A stretch of DNA of 64,000 nt from Adineta vaga (GCA_021613535.1 CP075493.1:10664001-10728000); one strand, 5' to 3'; shown: positions 1 through 12,187, counted from the first letter of the stretch. The notes: a model not told the origin generated them from the sequence alone. Translations and numbers: made by a program.

Positions 1-1367
1 ATAATGTGTTTGATCATCAATAGTACCAGGATCCAAAATAACAATAGTTCGCACACCTTCACTATTCAATTGAGCGAAATATTCTTTTAAACCGACAAAA
101 TTTTTTGGATCAATAGTAAAATCTTTTTCAGCATCCATATAATCAATATCAGCGTATTGAACATCAAGTGGAATACCAGCATCACGATTTCGTTTAACAA
201 TATTTTGCATATGAGTTAAATTTGAATAATCCCAACGTGAAAGTTGAAAACCAAGTGACCAATAAGGTGGTAAAATGGTACGACCAATAAGCCATGTATA
301 CTGTTGAACAACTTGTTCAGGTGTTGGTCCAAGAAAAACAAAGAAATCAAGTACACCACCAATTGTTCGCATGGTTAACGATGGTGTTGTTTCAAATGAA
401 TAATCCATAGCATTTGAATTAAGTAAAAGAACACCATGCATACGACCAGATGGAACTTCATTGGAATTTGCGACTTGTTCCATAACAAGATAGAATGGAT
501 GTGAACCATAATGATTAGCATTTGTATCCCAATTTGTTCCTGTAATAAGTGTGTATAAAGATTTACAGATCAATGTATCTTAACAAACCTTGATCACGTG
601 CAAATATTCCCCATGTTTTTCTTTCTTGAACATTATGTTTAAGTGTATCATGATTATTTTCTCCAAAACCATAGACATGTGGTGATTGAAGACGTGTAAC
701 TATTTGAAGAAATTGATTATTCAAAACAAGACCACCAAGTGATGTATCAAATAAAACAGCCTTATCATCTCGACGTAGAATCTTAAATGAAAGAGTATTA
801 TCACGTGAACTATCTGATGAATAACTAAATTCGTATTGTGGCGATGATACTTGAGCAGAGGCAGGTTTTAATGGTAAAGGTACCTAAAAAATTGTTTCGA
901 AAATATTTTCATTCAATTATCTTGACAAATTCTCATACTTCATATCGTTTATTATCGGCATCGTATAATTTAAATCGAATAATATCATTGGTATAATATT
1001 GCACATCAAGTAAAACATTTTCAATCGGTTGTTTAAACATACTACCAATAGCTGAATTACGTTTTAATCGTAATCTCAAACCATTTGTTATTTGCTCTTG
1101 AGAACCTTGCATTACATAACCATAATTGGGTGAAAGATAGCATTGTGGAACACCTTGCGGAGAATTATCATCATATAAACAATTACGAGCTAGACATGAT
1201 TGTTTAGAATAACTTGCATATTGTGAACCAGCATCAGGAAAACAATCAATTCGTTCATTTGCTCGTGTAATTTGTCTTCGTTTAGTTGCTGATGTTCGTG
1301 CAGATGTATCTGATATAATTACCACAAGTATTAGAAGACCGATGAATATACATGCCGATCGAACCAT
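1..1367 (-). CDS. GH31 alpha-glucosidase, 5' part (cut by window edge)
   Basis: This is the N-terminal part of a glycoside hydrolase family 31 enzyme (maltase / acid alpha-glucosidase type), which removes terminal glucose from alpha-glucans. Three exons are visible: 1367-939, 883-589, and 539 running off the left edge, with GT-AG junctions at each. The first ATG that fits is at 1367; the open frame continues upstream only without ATG. Residues 1-23 form a hydrophobic signal peptide or anchor. A six-cysteine P-type trefoil domain follows (about residues 40-85), as in lysosomal alpha-glucosidase and sucrase-isomaltase. Exons 2-3 carry the GH31 N-terminal beta-sandwich, including a GSHPFYL segment, and the start of the barrel with DIDYM. 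The catalytic aspartates lie outside the window, so activity cannot be judged. The family is certain; the exact subfamily (lysosomal or digestive) is open. Confidence 0.85.
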
Positions 1368-2898
1368 TCTTGTCGAACGACACCAACGCAATAGCTGTAC
1401 GACAAGAAAAAAGAATCAATGTAAAAATTAAATCGAGAAAAGATAGAAAATTCAAAAAATATTTATATAAAACAAATCATGAGAAGCAAACCAGATGACG
1501 CTCACCCTCCTCCGGGATTTTGGAATAAGACGTCGTAAATACATATTAATAATGATAACAATGATGTTTGATAATAGATGTGCATGCTGCACTTCAAAAG
1601 TGCATCGAATAAAAAAATAATTAATTAGCTATTTTAATTGCTTTTATCTACAAATCAAATATGAGCAGATCTAGTTTAGCATTTTGATTTAAAATTGCAA
1701 CATAATCATATGGATAGTATTCTCATATACCTAATCATGACATTGATAATATTATGTCATCGAACGAAAGTACAAAATTTCAAGGGATTAAATAACTGCA
1801 ACCTTTAAAACTAAAAATATGTTTTTTGCTTATCTATGTAGAACTGATATTCATAAGAAAAACTACTGTTTATCTATATGCAGAATTAAAGATAATTCAA
1901 ATATTTTCAAAATTAAGTACACTTAGTTACCATGCATTGATTGCATGATTGGATTGATTAAAAAACGACACATCTGTTATTTCTACTTTTAGTTTCCGAA
2001 GCGATAACAAAAAGAAATGAATCAGACACACAATCACACTCCTTAGCATCATTTTACTACGTGCTTTATTATTACTGAAGCAAAAAACAATATTGATTAA
2101 GAAGCACAAAACAAACCTGATTTTTCTTTTGATCTTAATTCACTTCTCAACTGATTGAATCGTCTTCTACTTTTTATATACTGTGTGTGTGTTAATACTT
2201 TTGTCACTAAGGATTATTGTTAGTATCAATCTAATCCATATTTTTTGTTAAGGTTAACATTCTCTTTACAAAATGCATTTTGTTTTATTCGAAAAATAAC
2301 AACTAAGAGTAAAAAAACACCCGAAAATGTTTGATTTACTTCAGCATATCAACCTAAAAGATAAATGTTAATTTGTTTCATCTTTCGAATGAAAATAACT
2401 TTTTAAAGAGAACATACTTAAAATTGTTTGTTTATCTTTTTTTCTCTTCATTTCCAATCTATTGATTATTCAAATCAATAGTTACTGTGGAAATGATAAC
2501 CAAAAGTACCGTACGTATTACATTGTTAATTCGAAATAAACTTGATCTTTCATGCATGTACTACATCTTGAATGAATAGCGTTTAATAATAAATCATGAT
2601 AGGCAGCGATTGAGTTGAAATCGGGTTCGAGAAGAATAATACATTATTTCGCTTCCTGTTAAATGCTGATTGGATCACATAAATTGACCAATTAAAAACC
2701 ATTCGGAAACCTCAAACTGAATTCAAATTAAAACTAAGTAACTATAATAAGAATAAAAAAGAGTGACATCTAACGAATTTATCGATTTCGCATATGCACT
2801 ACATGATCAATAAGCACAAAGTTCTCAATGATCTGAATCATCTATTTACTATGTGTTCCATTCAATTTGGAAAAAAATGTATTGTTTATAATCTTCAT
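1368..2898. other. intergenic, no gene seen
   Basis: This AT-rich stretch holds the upstream region of the GH31 gene and the 3' flank of the carbonic anhydrase. The only sizeable open frame (1927-2109, minus, 60 codons) has no recognisable features. Confidence 0.6.
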
Positions 2899-3863
2899 CT
2901 ATTTATTTGGTGTACATTCAAATGAAAGTTTTTTATAAGTATTTTCATCGATTTTGATAAAACATTTTTCTTTGAATGAGAACATATACACTTCTCCTTT
3001 GTAGATATCCGTCCATAATGCATGTACTTGAAGTTCTTTTCGATTAAGTCGATCTTTGAGAAAAGGATATGATAAAAAATGTCTCAATTGTTCCAATGTA
3101 TTGACCTACAATATATAGATATACTCTATTCTATATGGAAAAGAACTATTCAATGTAATATTACTTGAGATAATTTATCCGAACTTTTGAATTCATTATT
3201 AGGATCAATGTATGCTTCAAAATCATCTTCATGATGCTGTGCACTAGCAAATACAAGTTTTTGTCTATAATCACCAGATAATTCAAGTTTTTGAAATTGT
3301 TCAACAGTTCCTTTAGCATGAGTTTTAAGCCATTGTTCCAGTGGATTTTTCGATGGAATAGAGATTTCATTACGAATTCTATATAATAGGTTCATTGCTT
3401 TACAATCTGAATGACCAAAAACAGCAATAACAGGAACATTATTTCGTGAACAAGCTAATTCTAGTGCTGCACATTCACCACTAACAATACCATTCTTTTC
3501 GAAATAATCGTAAGATGGAACTAGATTACCTGAAGACATTGAATATTCATTGAGAATTAGAAAAAAAGGTAGAAAAGAAAATCATATTTTTACCAGGATT
3601 TCGAACAATAAATAATTGACCTGGTACAGCTTGAGTTAAACGAGATGCAACTACACGACTATCAACACATGTTAGAAGAAGACCTTCAGGCTAGTAGAAA
3701 CGAGTTCTTGTTTATGATGATTAAAAATGAAACTTCTTACAGAAGGTCCAAGTGCGACTTTTTTAAATTCTTCTAAGAGTGTCGGTCTCAATGTTTGACG
3801 ATATTGCATAATTCCATCGAGTATACGATTCATTCCTTTACGTACTGCATATGACATTGACAT
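2899..3863 (-). CDS. beta-carbonic anhydrase
   Basis: This zinc enzyme interconverts CO2 and bicarbonate. Four exons join in frame (3863-3741, 3690-3594, 3529-3165, 3105-2899) to give 263 codons plus stop, the usual length for animal beta-class enzymes. The zinc ligands and catalytic dyad are visible: CVDSRV in exon 2 (Cys ligand and Asp-Arg pair) and GHSDCKA in exon 3 (His and Cys ligands). The start is the ATG at 3863, reading MSMSYAVRKG; a near identical N-terminus is typical of invertebrate beta-CAs. No clear signal peptide is present, so a cytosolic or mitochondrial site is likely. Beta-CAs occur in many invertebrates but not in vertebrates, so no recent transfer needs to be invoked. It lies head-to-head with the EF-hand gene at 4722. 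Confidence 0.93.
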
Positions 3864-4721
3864 TCTTATATCTAAAGAAAAGTTCTGTATTGATTAGTGG
3901 GTGTGGGTGGGTCACACTCACACCCTCAAGATTCGATAATGAAGATTTTATCTGATTATTATTAAAAAAATAAGCGATGTTATATTCATTAAATTCGATA
4001 TCATAATTTAAACATGTAAATCAATACAGAATAAATAGGTGAGTGCAGAATTTAGGTTACAAAGAGGAAACTATAGTACCAAAAGTAGAACATCAATCTT
4101 TTCACATGTTTAGATTGGATTATATTGCGTAACGAATAAAATTTATTTGAAAATCTCTCAACTAAATTTCAATTAAATTTCGTATTTGTCACAATGAAAA
4201 TAATTTATACAATTGAAATTAATCAAAATCATAGAGTATAGTTATCAAGAGCGACATCTAAGACAAAATCAAAAACATCGCTGTCTCTCCCAAACTCAAG
4301 TTTGATCTCTTCAATTCACGTCGAAAATTTCAACTCGAATATTCCATTAACACACACTATGTAACAATCGTTATTAAATATATATATATATATATACTCA
4401 TTTCCTGTCATGACATAAAAAGACTAACAAAAAGCGTATAGTGTATCATAGAAAATTCAATGTCATATGTGTGCTAAATCGGAGAAATCATGATTTATAT
4501 TCTATTAATGTATATACTACTCATTAAAAAGATTTGTTAACTTTGTGAAACAGAATGTTTTATTGAATTCATAATCAATTGACGCTGTGCTCTGCCCATA
4601 TATATGATAAAAAAGAAATAATCCACACATATGCACGTTTGTCAATAGTTCAATGACGTCAATAACACAGAATATTCTCAATCTCTCTTTCTCTCTTCTT
4701 TCTCTACATTCATTCGACACT
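3864..4721. promoter_or_regulatory. divergent upstream region of carbonic anhydrase and EF-hand copy 1
   Basis: This holds no gene. It contains a (TA)n run at 4379-4397, a GAGCGACATCTA motif at 4249-4260 that recurs elsewhere in the window, and a perfect CRE-like palindrome TGACGTCA at 4654-4661. The segment from 4628 onward is duplicated with the EF-hand gene. Confidence 0.5.
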
Positions 4722-5428
4722 ATGGGTAGTCGCAAATCAAAACATATTTCTCCCGTTACAAATCTAACTGATCAACAAGTCGCAAAAATCTGCCATGAAA
4801 CAAATCTCACTTGTACCGAAGTTCATCGTCAATATCTTGACTTTCGCGAACAATATCCAGATGGTCTGATTACACGTGAACAGTTTTATGAATGTCTCAA
4901 CGAAGTTTGGCCTGAAAGTCACATCGAGAAATTTGCATCACATCTCTTTGCTATCTTGTAAATCTCGAAATACTTTCAATGCAGTTATCATTTCGTATAC
5001 ATAATCACTATTTCTTTAACAGGGATCAAGATCACAATGGTGCAATTGATTTTATTGAATTCATCAGTTTAACACATAAACTAGATCCTAATTATATCAA
5101 TGATGAAAATATCTATCTTGCATTACTTTTTGATATGTTTGATCGTGATCATAATGGGTATGTTTTGTTCATCTTAGTGATTTTATTCTGTATGAATTGA
5201 TTGAAAAATTAGATATTTGGAAAAGCGTGAACTAAAGCCGTTGGTAGAATCGATCTATGATTTAGCTGGTTTGCCAGAAGATGAAAGACATGGAATGAAC
5301 TCCACTCATGCTCAAGTGAAACATTTGTTGAATAAACTGGACAAGAATGGTGATAAACGTTTGTCGAAAGAAGAGTTTCTGAATGAACAAACATGGGCAA
5401 ATGATGAACGACTTGGACATTTCTTTTT
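4628..5428 (+). repeat. tandem duplication unit, copy 1
   Basis: About 800 bp is repeated at a constant offset of 1987 bp (copy 2 at 6615-7415). It covers about 94 bp of upstream DNA, all three exons and both introns, with about a dozen substitutions by eye. The match stops in the last codons of the gene. Confidence 0.93.
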
Positions 5429-5438
5429 CAACTATTAA
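4722..5438 (+). CDS. EF-hand calcium sensor, copy 1
   Basis: This is a recoverin/neuronal calcium sensor-like protein of 198 residues, in three exons (4722-4957, 5023-5157, 5213-5438). I chose the ATG at 4722 over the in-frame ATG at 4653 because it yields MGSRKSK, an N-myristoylation-type start usual in this family, while the upstream extension reads as a Ser/Leu-rich 5' leader. Three canonical calcium loops are readable: one starting at DQDHNGAIDFIE across intron 1, one at DRDHNGYLEKRE across intron 2, and one at DKNGDKRLSKEE. The first, N-terminal EF-hand is degenerate, as in the family. The role is presumably calcium-dependent membrane binding and signalling; the target is unknown. It is one of two almost identical tandem copies. 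A poly(A) signal AATAAA lies at 5493-5498. Confidence 0.85.
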
Positions 5439-6614
5439 TCAAGATGCAGATCATCAATTAGAAGATAATAAACCATTTTTCTGATCCATATAAATAAAAG
5501 TTGTCCCGTTTAGTTTTATATCGTTTTTCATCAATCTATGTATATTTAAAGGTTTCTGGACAGAAAGATTCTCAATATTCATACATTAATGCGCATGATA
5601 CAATACTTCTTCTAAATTACCTCGTTAGTGGCTGATTCTGTCGATAGATTATAAAAATTGTAAATAATTCTGCGCAAGAAATCCATAGAAGGATGAATGA
5701 GAAGCGAAGACGTATCTTTTGTATGCATATTTCTTTGATAAAAGAAATAGGGATTATATCTCTTTATAGGAAGAAAATTTTAGACTGTATGTCAAAGACA
5801 ATTGAATTATTCATTAATATTGGCAGTGTAGCAAAAGATAATACTGCATTGAAAATGAGTTTATGATTTCAACGTATTTTACATCTGTGATGTTTCATTT
5901 TATTCATCAGATTGGTCATATTCTAGAATTAGTATTTTCATTTTCTTGGTTTCTGTAAAACGATCGATTCAATAGTTATGGATGGGTTCTGTTAAGAATT
6001 TTCTTTAATCTCATAACGATGTCGTTCCATTGTGAATTTCATAATTCAATTCACTCAATAGAAAAGACATTTCTTCGTTGAGTCTATTGAAACTTCTCTC
6101 TATTTTATTCTAACATGGTTACTTTCGTATTTTTAGTTTGATATATGTTTTTTTCATCTAATATGAACAATAAACATGACAAGTAGTTCTTGTTCTATTT
6201 AGTAAGTTCATTTATATTATTACTGATCAATATCGACAATATTCGTATGGCTAATATTTCAGTACATATATATATATATATATATATATTCGACATCTTG
6301 TTGCTTTTAGTACAGTAATTATCTCTTATTCTTCCTTTTCAGTATAACGTTTTATTGTAATATGCATCGAAAAAATGTGTCGTCGAATTCACTCAAATTC
6401 TTTCATCCAGTGTGTTCTATGATCTTTTACGTTATATTCGAGTGCTTTGCAATAATTTAGAAACAGTAAGAGATCAGCATATATATTTTCACTTAAATCA
6501 CGAAACATAATGCAAATTAGTTTATGTAATATATCAAATGCATCGCAATGAATAAATTCAATAAAAAGAAACATTCATTTGACGCCATTATTCCCTCGAA
6601 CTATAATAAAGTTC
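5439..6614. other. spacer between the duplicated EF-hand genes
   Basis: There is no supportable gene here. It includes the 3' end of copy 1, a (TA)n microsatellite at 6265-6289, and the immediate upstream DNA of copy 2, which is unrelated to that of copy 1 beyond the duplicated 94 bp. Confidence 0.6.
6265..6289. repeat. (TA)n microsatellite
   Basis: This is a run of about twelve TA dinucleotides in the spacer. Confidence 0.9.
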
Positions 6615-7415
6615 CATATGCACGTTTGTCAATAGTTCAATGACGTCAATAACACAGAATATTCTCAATCTCTCTTTCTCTCTTCTTTCTCCACATTCAT
6701 TTGACACTATGGGTAGTCGCAAATCAAAACATATTTCTCCCGTTACAAATCTAACTGATCAACAAGTCGCAAAAATCTGCCATGAAACAAATCTCACTTG
6801 TACCGAAGTTCATCGTCAATATCTTGACTTTCGTGAACAATATCCAGATGGTCTAATTACACGCGAACAGTTTTATGAATGTCTCAACGAAGTTTGGCCT
6901 GAAAGTCACATCGAAAAATTTGCATCACATCTCTTTGCTATCTTGTAAATCTCGAAATACTTTCAATGCAGTTATCATTTCGTATACATAATCACTATTT
7001 CTTTAACAGGGATCAAGATCACAATGGTGCAATTGATTTTATTGAATTCATCAGTTTAACACATAAACTAGATCCTAATTATATCAACGATGAAAATATC
7101 TATCTTGCATTACTTTTTGATATGTTTGATCGTGATCATAATGGGTATGTTTTGTTCATCTTAGTAATTTTATTCTGTATGAATTGATTGAAAAATTAGA
7201 TATTTGGAAAAGCGTGAACTAAAGCCGTTGGTAGAATCGATCTATGATTTAGCTGGTTTGCCAGAAGATGAAAGACATGGAATGAACTCCACTCATGCTC
7301 AAGTGAAACATTTGTTGAATAAACTGGACAAGAATGGTGATAAACGTTTGTCGAAAGAAGAGTTCCTGAATGAACAAACATGGGCGAATGATGAACGACT
7401 TGGACATTTCTTTTT
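6615..7415 (+). repeat. tandem duplication unit, copy 2
   Basis: This is the partner of 4628-5428 at a fixed 1987-bp offset, introns included. The left boundary falls at a CATATG and the right boundary in a T-run at the end of the coding region. Confidence 0.93.
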
Positions 7416-7422
7416 TACGTAA
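6709..7422 (+). CDS. EF-hand calcium sensor, copy 2
   Basis: This is the second tandem copy, 197 residues, with exons 6709-6944, 7010-7144 and 7200-7422. It has the same MGSRKSK myristoylation-type start and the same three calcium loops as the copy at 4722. In the chosen reading frame nearly all differences are synonymous. The exception is the last codons, where the duplication breakpoint replaces the terminal Asn-Tyr with a single Thr before the stop. Both copies therefore look functional. Copy 2 keeps the duplicated TGACGTCA palindrome (6641-6648) but has different DNA further upstream and a different 3' end, so its expression may differ. Confidence 0.83.
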
Positions 7423-7859
7423 TATAACGTAAACAAATAAGACAACAAAATAAGAATTGTTCTAATATCAGTATATACTATCACTCTCTTTTCGTTGTTC
7501 AAAAGTCTTTACTCTGTGAAATCGTTCGAATAAAATGATAACACTTTATTCTTTTAGGTTTATAAATGATTGATGAAAAAATATAGACGTTTTGCGAATC
7601 AACCTTGCATGCACTCTGTTTTATAATAAAAGTGCATTGAATGCACAACGTTGACATGTGGAATGTGTGTACCTTCATATCAGTCAATAGTTTTACTAAT
7701 TAGCCTCACTTCCGTGACGTAATATTTCCCTCAAGCAGCCCTGTCAAAAGTCGTTCTGAACTTAACCATATGACTAAATTATTGTTGTCCTTGATTGAGA
7801 AAATATAATCTGTTTAAAAGGATTTGAATATCATTTAATATTGACATTATTCTACGATT
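7423..7859. other. intergenic, no gene seen
   Basis: This is the 3' flank of EF-hand copy 2 up to the left end of the mariner element. No coding signal is convincing. Confidence 0.55.
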
Positions 7860-7938
7860 CAATGTATAGTATAAGGTCTCGTCTTCAGTAATCAATAGAG
7901 CAATTCTATCTTGGATTTAGTTCTAACACCCTTCTAGA
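7860..7938 (+). repeat. mariner left terminal inverted repeat
   Basis: It begins CAATGTATAG and ends CCTTCTAGA. Its reverse complement is found at 9287-9365 with one mismatch (T against C in the GTCTCG-CTTCAG segment). Confidence 0.92.
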
Positions 7939-8188
7939 CCTGAATCTACAATTCAGCGACAATGTAAATATTTAACTAATCCTTCACCAATATTCAAGTA
8001 TATTCTGGAACTTTCCATACTTTCCATTGGTCTCTCTCTCCTGTCACATTTTATGACGTCATGTTCTAGAATATTAGATTTCGCTTGTATATATAGATGA
8101 AAAGCCGTTCGTTGCCAGTTCATTTGTACTGCACCCGACTTCAAATTGTGGTAGAATTTGATTTCAGCTTTAAAACAATCTAGAAAGC

Positions 8189-9206
8189 ATGGCTGATGAA
8201 TTTAATCGATACTATATCAAAATTCGAACTATTTTGGGAATAAATCCAAAAATAATTTTCGACGAACTTACGGAAGCATTGGGGCCTGATGGTGCATCAC
8301 ATCCAACAGTCAAGAGATAGGCGAGGCGTTCTCGTGAAGGAAGAGAAGATGTCAGTGATGATCTTCGATCTGGTCGTCCGATTTCAGTACTTACAGATGA
8401 AAATATTGTATGTGTTCGGCAGGTTATCGAAGATGATATTATGTCTGAGACTAGTTTATCTCGTGGTACAATAGAACGAATTATCCATGACCATTTAAAG
8501 ATGAGGAAAGTTGTATCACGTTGGGTCGCTCATCAACTCACTGAAGAACAAAAACAAAAAGGACTCTGAATTTGTCATCAAAATTTAGAAACATGGCGGT
8601 TATGCGATATTATTACGGGTGATGAGACATGGATTTATCACAGACAGATTGGTCGAAAGTTAAGCAATTCTACCTGGGTTAGCGAAAATGAACCACCAAG
8701 GTCCATTGTTCGTCGGAATAGATTTGAACCTAAATCGATGTTTTGCTTGCTCTTCAAATCCACTGGTCCTGTTCTTATACATAAAGTTGATAGAGGCAAG
8801 ACTATCAATCACACAATTATTATGTAGAGCACAGTCTCATACCTATTATCAATGATATAAGAAAAAAAAAGGAAATTCATCACGCACAAGTTATAAACTC
8901 CTTCATGATAATGGTTCTCCACATGCTTATCGAGATGTTGTTGATTATTTAACAGAGGAAGGCATCGAAATAATTCCACATCCGTCATATTCACCAGATC
9001 TTGCACCGTGTGACTTTTGGCTTAGTGATTATATCAACAGCAAGTTGGATGATCAAACAAATGAAGAATCGCTGGCTCAAGAGGTTTCCACCATAGTGAG
9101 AAATATTCCAACAAACGAGTTTAAAAAAACTTTTGATAAACTGTTAGAAGGGATGGAACTCTGTATAGAAAATAACGGTGACTACTTTGGGCATCTAATA
9201 AAATAA
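8189..9206 (+). pseudogene. mariner transposase, broken
   Basis: The start reads MADEFNRYY. The frame carries stops at 8318-8320, 8567-8569 and 8825-8827, and shifts near 8860. The N-terminal part retains helix-turn-helix-like sequence (SLSRGTIERII). The catalytic signature of the family is still legible in pieces: GDETWIYH for the first Asp, HDNGSPH for the second, and SPDLAPCDFW for the third. The second and third Asp are separated by 34 residues, the D34D spacing of true mariners. No intact transposase can be made from this copy. The length agrees with the usual 330-350 residues. Confidence 0.9.
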
Positions 9207-9286
9207 ATCTACAAATATTTTTTCCTTTTCACATTCTAGTTTATGTGGTCAGAATCTTTTCTCAGCTATAACTATTATAAACTTAA

Positions 9287-9365
9287 TCTAGAAGGGTGTT
9301 AGAACTAAATCCAAGATAGAATTGCTCTATTGATTACTGAAGGCGAGACCTTATACTATACATTG
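9287..9365 (-). repeat. mariner right terminal inverted repeat
   Basis: This is the reverse complement of 7860-7938. Confidence 0.92.
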
Positions 9366-10046
9366 CCTTAATAAAATTTTTAACATCCGGATCAGAACTT
9401 TTGGTACGGCCTAAGTATTTAATCAAATTAAAATATAAATCTATACTGGATATTGAATTGAATTAGCTGAATTAAACTTTTAATCATATAGCGATGTCTA
9501 ACATCATTCGTTTTTTCCACTTTTTATTACTTTTGTTTACATTTATAAACTGTTTGATTTCTTTGGTGTATATTACCACATATTTTTTGTATTCATCTTC
9601 ATACTTTTCCACAAGTTTTCAAGTGTAAACATATACGATCAAGAAATATCTCAAAGAAATGTTAGTATCGTTTATCGTAGCGCAATCTCGTGAGCGATTT
9701 TCCTTCTCATTGCACTATATTTATTTTCTTATTCTGTTCTATCACTATATATATATACATATATGTATGCATTTTCTATACTCCTTATTCATTCGTTCTC
9801 GTTCAAATATAATATATGATTCTTCTCTCGTGTTGACCGATGAGAATACTACCACATTCAATGTGTTTTACAATTTCATATATTATTGTTGTATTGTTTA
9901 TGTACCTTGAAATCTTTTAACTTCTTATATTTAATTTTAGATATAAAGTTAAATAAATATATGATAACAAACTAGTGAACTGTTAGGTACTCGAAAAGGA
10001 TATATCTTGTGTATTCCAAAACTACCAAATCAATTAATAGCTACAA
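9366..10046. other. intergenic, no gene seen
   Basis: This AT-rich DNA lies between the mariner and the sialate O-acetylesterase. An open frame at 9659-9910 is a low-complexity Tyr/Ile/Phe string and is not believed. Confidence 0.55.
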
Positions 10047-11941
10047 ATGAGTTTTGTTAAAGTTACGTCGTTATTGCTCCTCATCTTTGTCATTCAATGT
10101 GAGTGTCGATGCATTGATTGTGATTAGAAAAATAATATATTAACTTGATTTAAGGTAATGGCATGCCACGTTTTGCCAATTATATACAAGATCACATGGT
10201 ACTTCAACGTGCTCCACAAAGAGCAGTTGTTTGGGGATATGGAGATCCAGAAAAATTAACAATTCTTAAATTGAATAATAAAATTTATACAACAATAAGT
10301 GATGCAAAATCAATGAATGAACAAGATGAAAGTATTTGGTCAATCACACTGAATCCTGTTTATGACGAAGGACCATTTGATATTCATGTTTCACAACCAT
10401 TAACTAATGGAACACTTGTTACAATTACAATTCATGATGTTTTATTTGGAGATGTTTGGATTTGTTCTGGTCAATCAAATATGCAACTTACAGTCAGTCT
10501 CATTTATAATGCCACAGAAGAAATTGCTAATACAGATAAATATCCTAAAATTCGAGTGTTTACTGCTGCAGATGAATCATCAACAACACCGATTGAGGAC
10601 TTGAGAGGTATTCGATTAAATTGGTCAGTAGCCTCACCAAAAAATATCGGTGGGCCAGATTGGAATTATATGTCTGCTGTATGTTGGCTTTATGGTCGTA
10701 TGACACATGTTGCATTAGGTGGACGACCTATTGGACTTATTGCTACTACTGTCGGTGGAACACCTATTGAACTTTGGATGCCACCAAAAGCATTGCAAGA
10801 TTGCGAAATTCCAACGTTAGTTCTATAGTCCTATTATTTACATTATTTTTTTCATTTTCCGTTTAATTAGTGATATTGATGTGATAGTAAAACCATTCTA
10901 TTCATCTTCAATAGAAATACCTTATAATCATTCAAGTTTATTCAATGCTATGATTTATCCATTTATGCGTACAGTTATCTATGGAGTTATATGGTATCAA
11001 GGTGAATAAAGAACATTTTTTATCATATTATATATATATATATCTATACTTGATCTAAATGAAGGTGAAGCCAATCGAGACTATAATACAGATAAATATG
11101 CATGTTCATTTTCAAAATTGATACAATATTGGAGACAAATGTGGCATGAACGTACTGATGCTATCACAGACATTCAATTTCCTTTTGGATTTGTTCAAGT
11201 AAATTTTATTCATAATCATTTCAATGTTTCTTATTGTATTACATATTGATTGGTGTCTCTTTAGTTATCTACATTTGCAAATAACAGTAAATTCATTGGT
11301 AGTTATCCTGCAATTCGTTGGCATCAAACATTTGATATTGGTTATGTTCCGAATAGTGTCGTTCCAAAAGTGTTCATGGCTGTAACATTAGATTTACGTG
11401 ATGATCCGAATGGGTAATATCAAATATTTATTTTCTTTTCATTTTTTGTTATGATCTTACAATCTTATTTATATTTAGTGATCATCCTCGGTATAAACAT
11501 GATGTAGGTTATCGTCTATCACGATCAGGTCTTGCTATTGCTTATAATCAACAAATTGAATTCCAAGGTCCCATTGTACAAAGTGTCACTTATTCTATTG
11601 ACAGTAGAATAGTGAATATAACTTATACTGCTGTATCGAACATTGAAGTACGAAATCCAAATGGATTTGAAGTGTGCTGCCAAGGTAATAAATGTTCGAA
11701 TGATAGTTCATGGATTCCAGTAACTATTTCAAGTAAAATCGCATTAACAATCACTCTAACAATTTCCAGTTCATGTATTGGACAACAACTGTATGGCCTT
11801 CGATATCTATGGCGAGAAACACCATGTCCATTTAAACAGGCAGCTATCTATAGTTATACAGATTCGAATTTGCCTTCACCACCATATTTCAAACTATTTC
11901 AAACTGACAAAGAAGATCTTAAAAATAACTTTTTCATTTAA
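10047..11941 (+). CDS. SIAE: sialate O-acetylesterase
   Basis: This SGNH-type esterase removes O-acetyl groups from sialic acids, normally in lysosomes or secreted. Six exons (10047-10098, 10155-10815, 10871-11001, 11065-11198, 11265-11413, 11479-11941) join in frame to 529 residues, close to the family length. Exon 1 encodes a signal peptide (MSFVKVTSLLLLIFVI). The protein then reads MPRFANYIQDHMVLQR, as in SIAE. The nucleophile motif GQSNM sits near residue 120, WYQGE at the exon 3/4 junction, and HDVGYR in exon 6. Introns are 51-69 bp with standard GT-AG ends. A poly(A) signal AATAAA lies at 11967-11972. The substrate in rotifers is not known; the family can act on other acetylated sugars. 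Confidence 0.92.
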
Positions 11942-12187
11942 AAATTTGAGAGATTTTCAGATTACAATAAATATCGTTAGTTTCCTGGCGGATCAGTTTT
12001 TTAAAAAATGTGTCGAAATCAATTCATTTAATACTTTTATTTTCTTTTTCTTTCAAATGATATATCCACAAAAATCGAATAATCGTATTGGAAAAAAAAA
12101 CGAATTCATTCTTTCATTCTCTAATACATACGCAAGATTAGAGTAAAAAATATACATAAAGATATCTGACTAGACGAGAGAAAAAAT

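Larger units (their letters stand above)
7860..9365 (+). mobile_element. mariner-family DNA transposon, inactive
   Basis: This element of about 1.5 kb is bounded by inverted repeats of about 79 bp (7860-7938 and 9287-9365) that differ by a single visible base. The inside carries a broken mariner transposase on the plus strand. No clear TA target duplication is visible at the outermost matching bases (left flank ends ATT, right flank begins CCT). The termini may therefore have drifted, or the insertion is old. Confidence 0.9.

Noticed and set aside
2620-2645. GGTTCGAG-like stretch reminiscent of a tRNA B box
   Set aside because: There is no matching A box, acceptor stem or anticodon arm. I found no tRNA or rRNA gene in the window.
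4653-4721. Upstream in-frame ATG for EF-hand copy 1 (and 6640 in copy 2)
   Set aside because: It would mask the MGSRKSK myristoylation-type start with a Ser/Leu-rich leader not expected in this family, and the ATG lies inside a TGACGTCA palindrome.
9659-9910. 83-codon frame rich in Tyr, Ile and Phe
   Set aside because: Low-complexity AT sequence with a TATATA run and no features of a gene.
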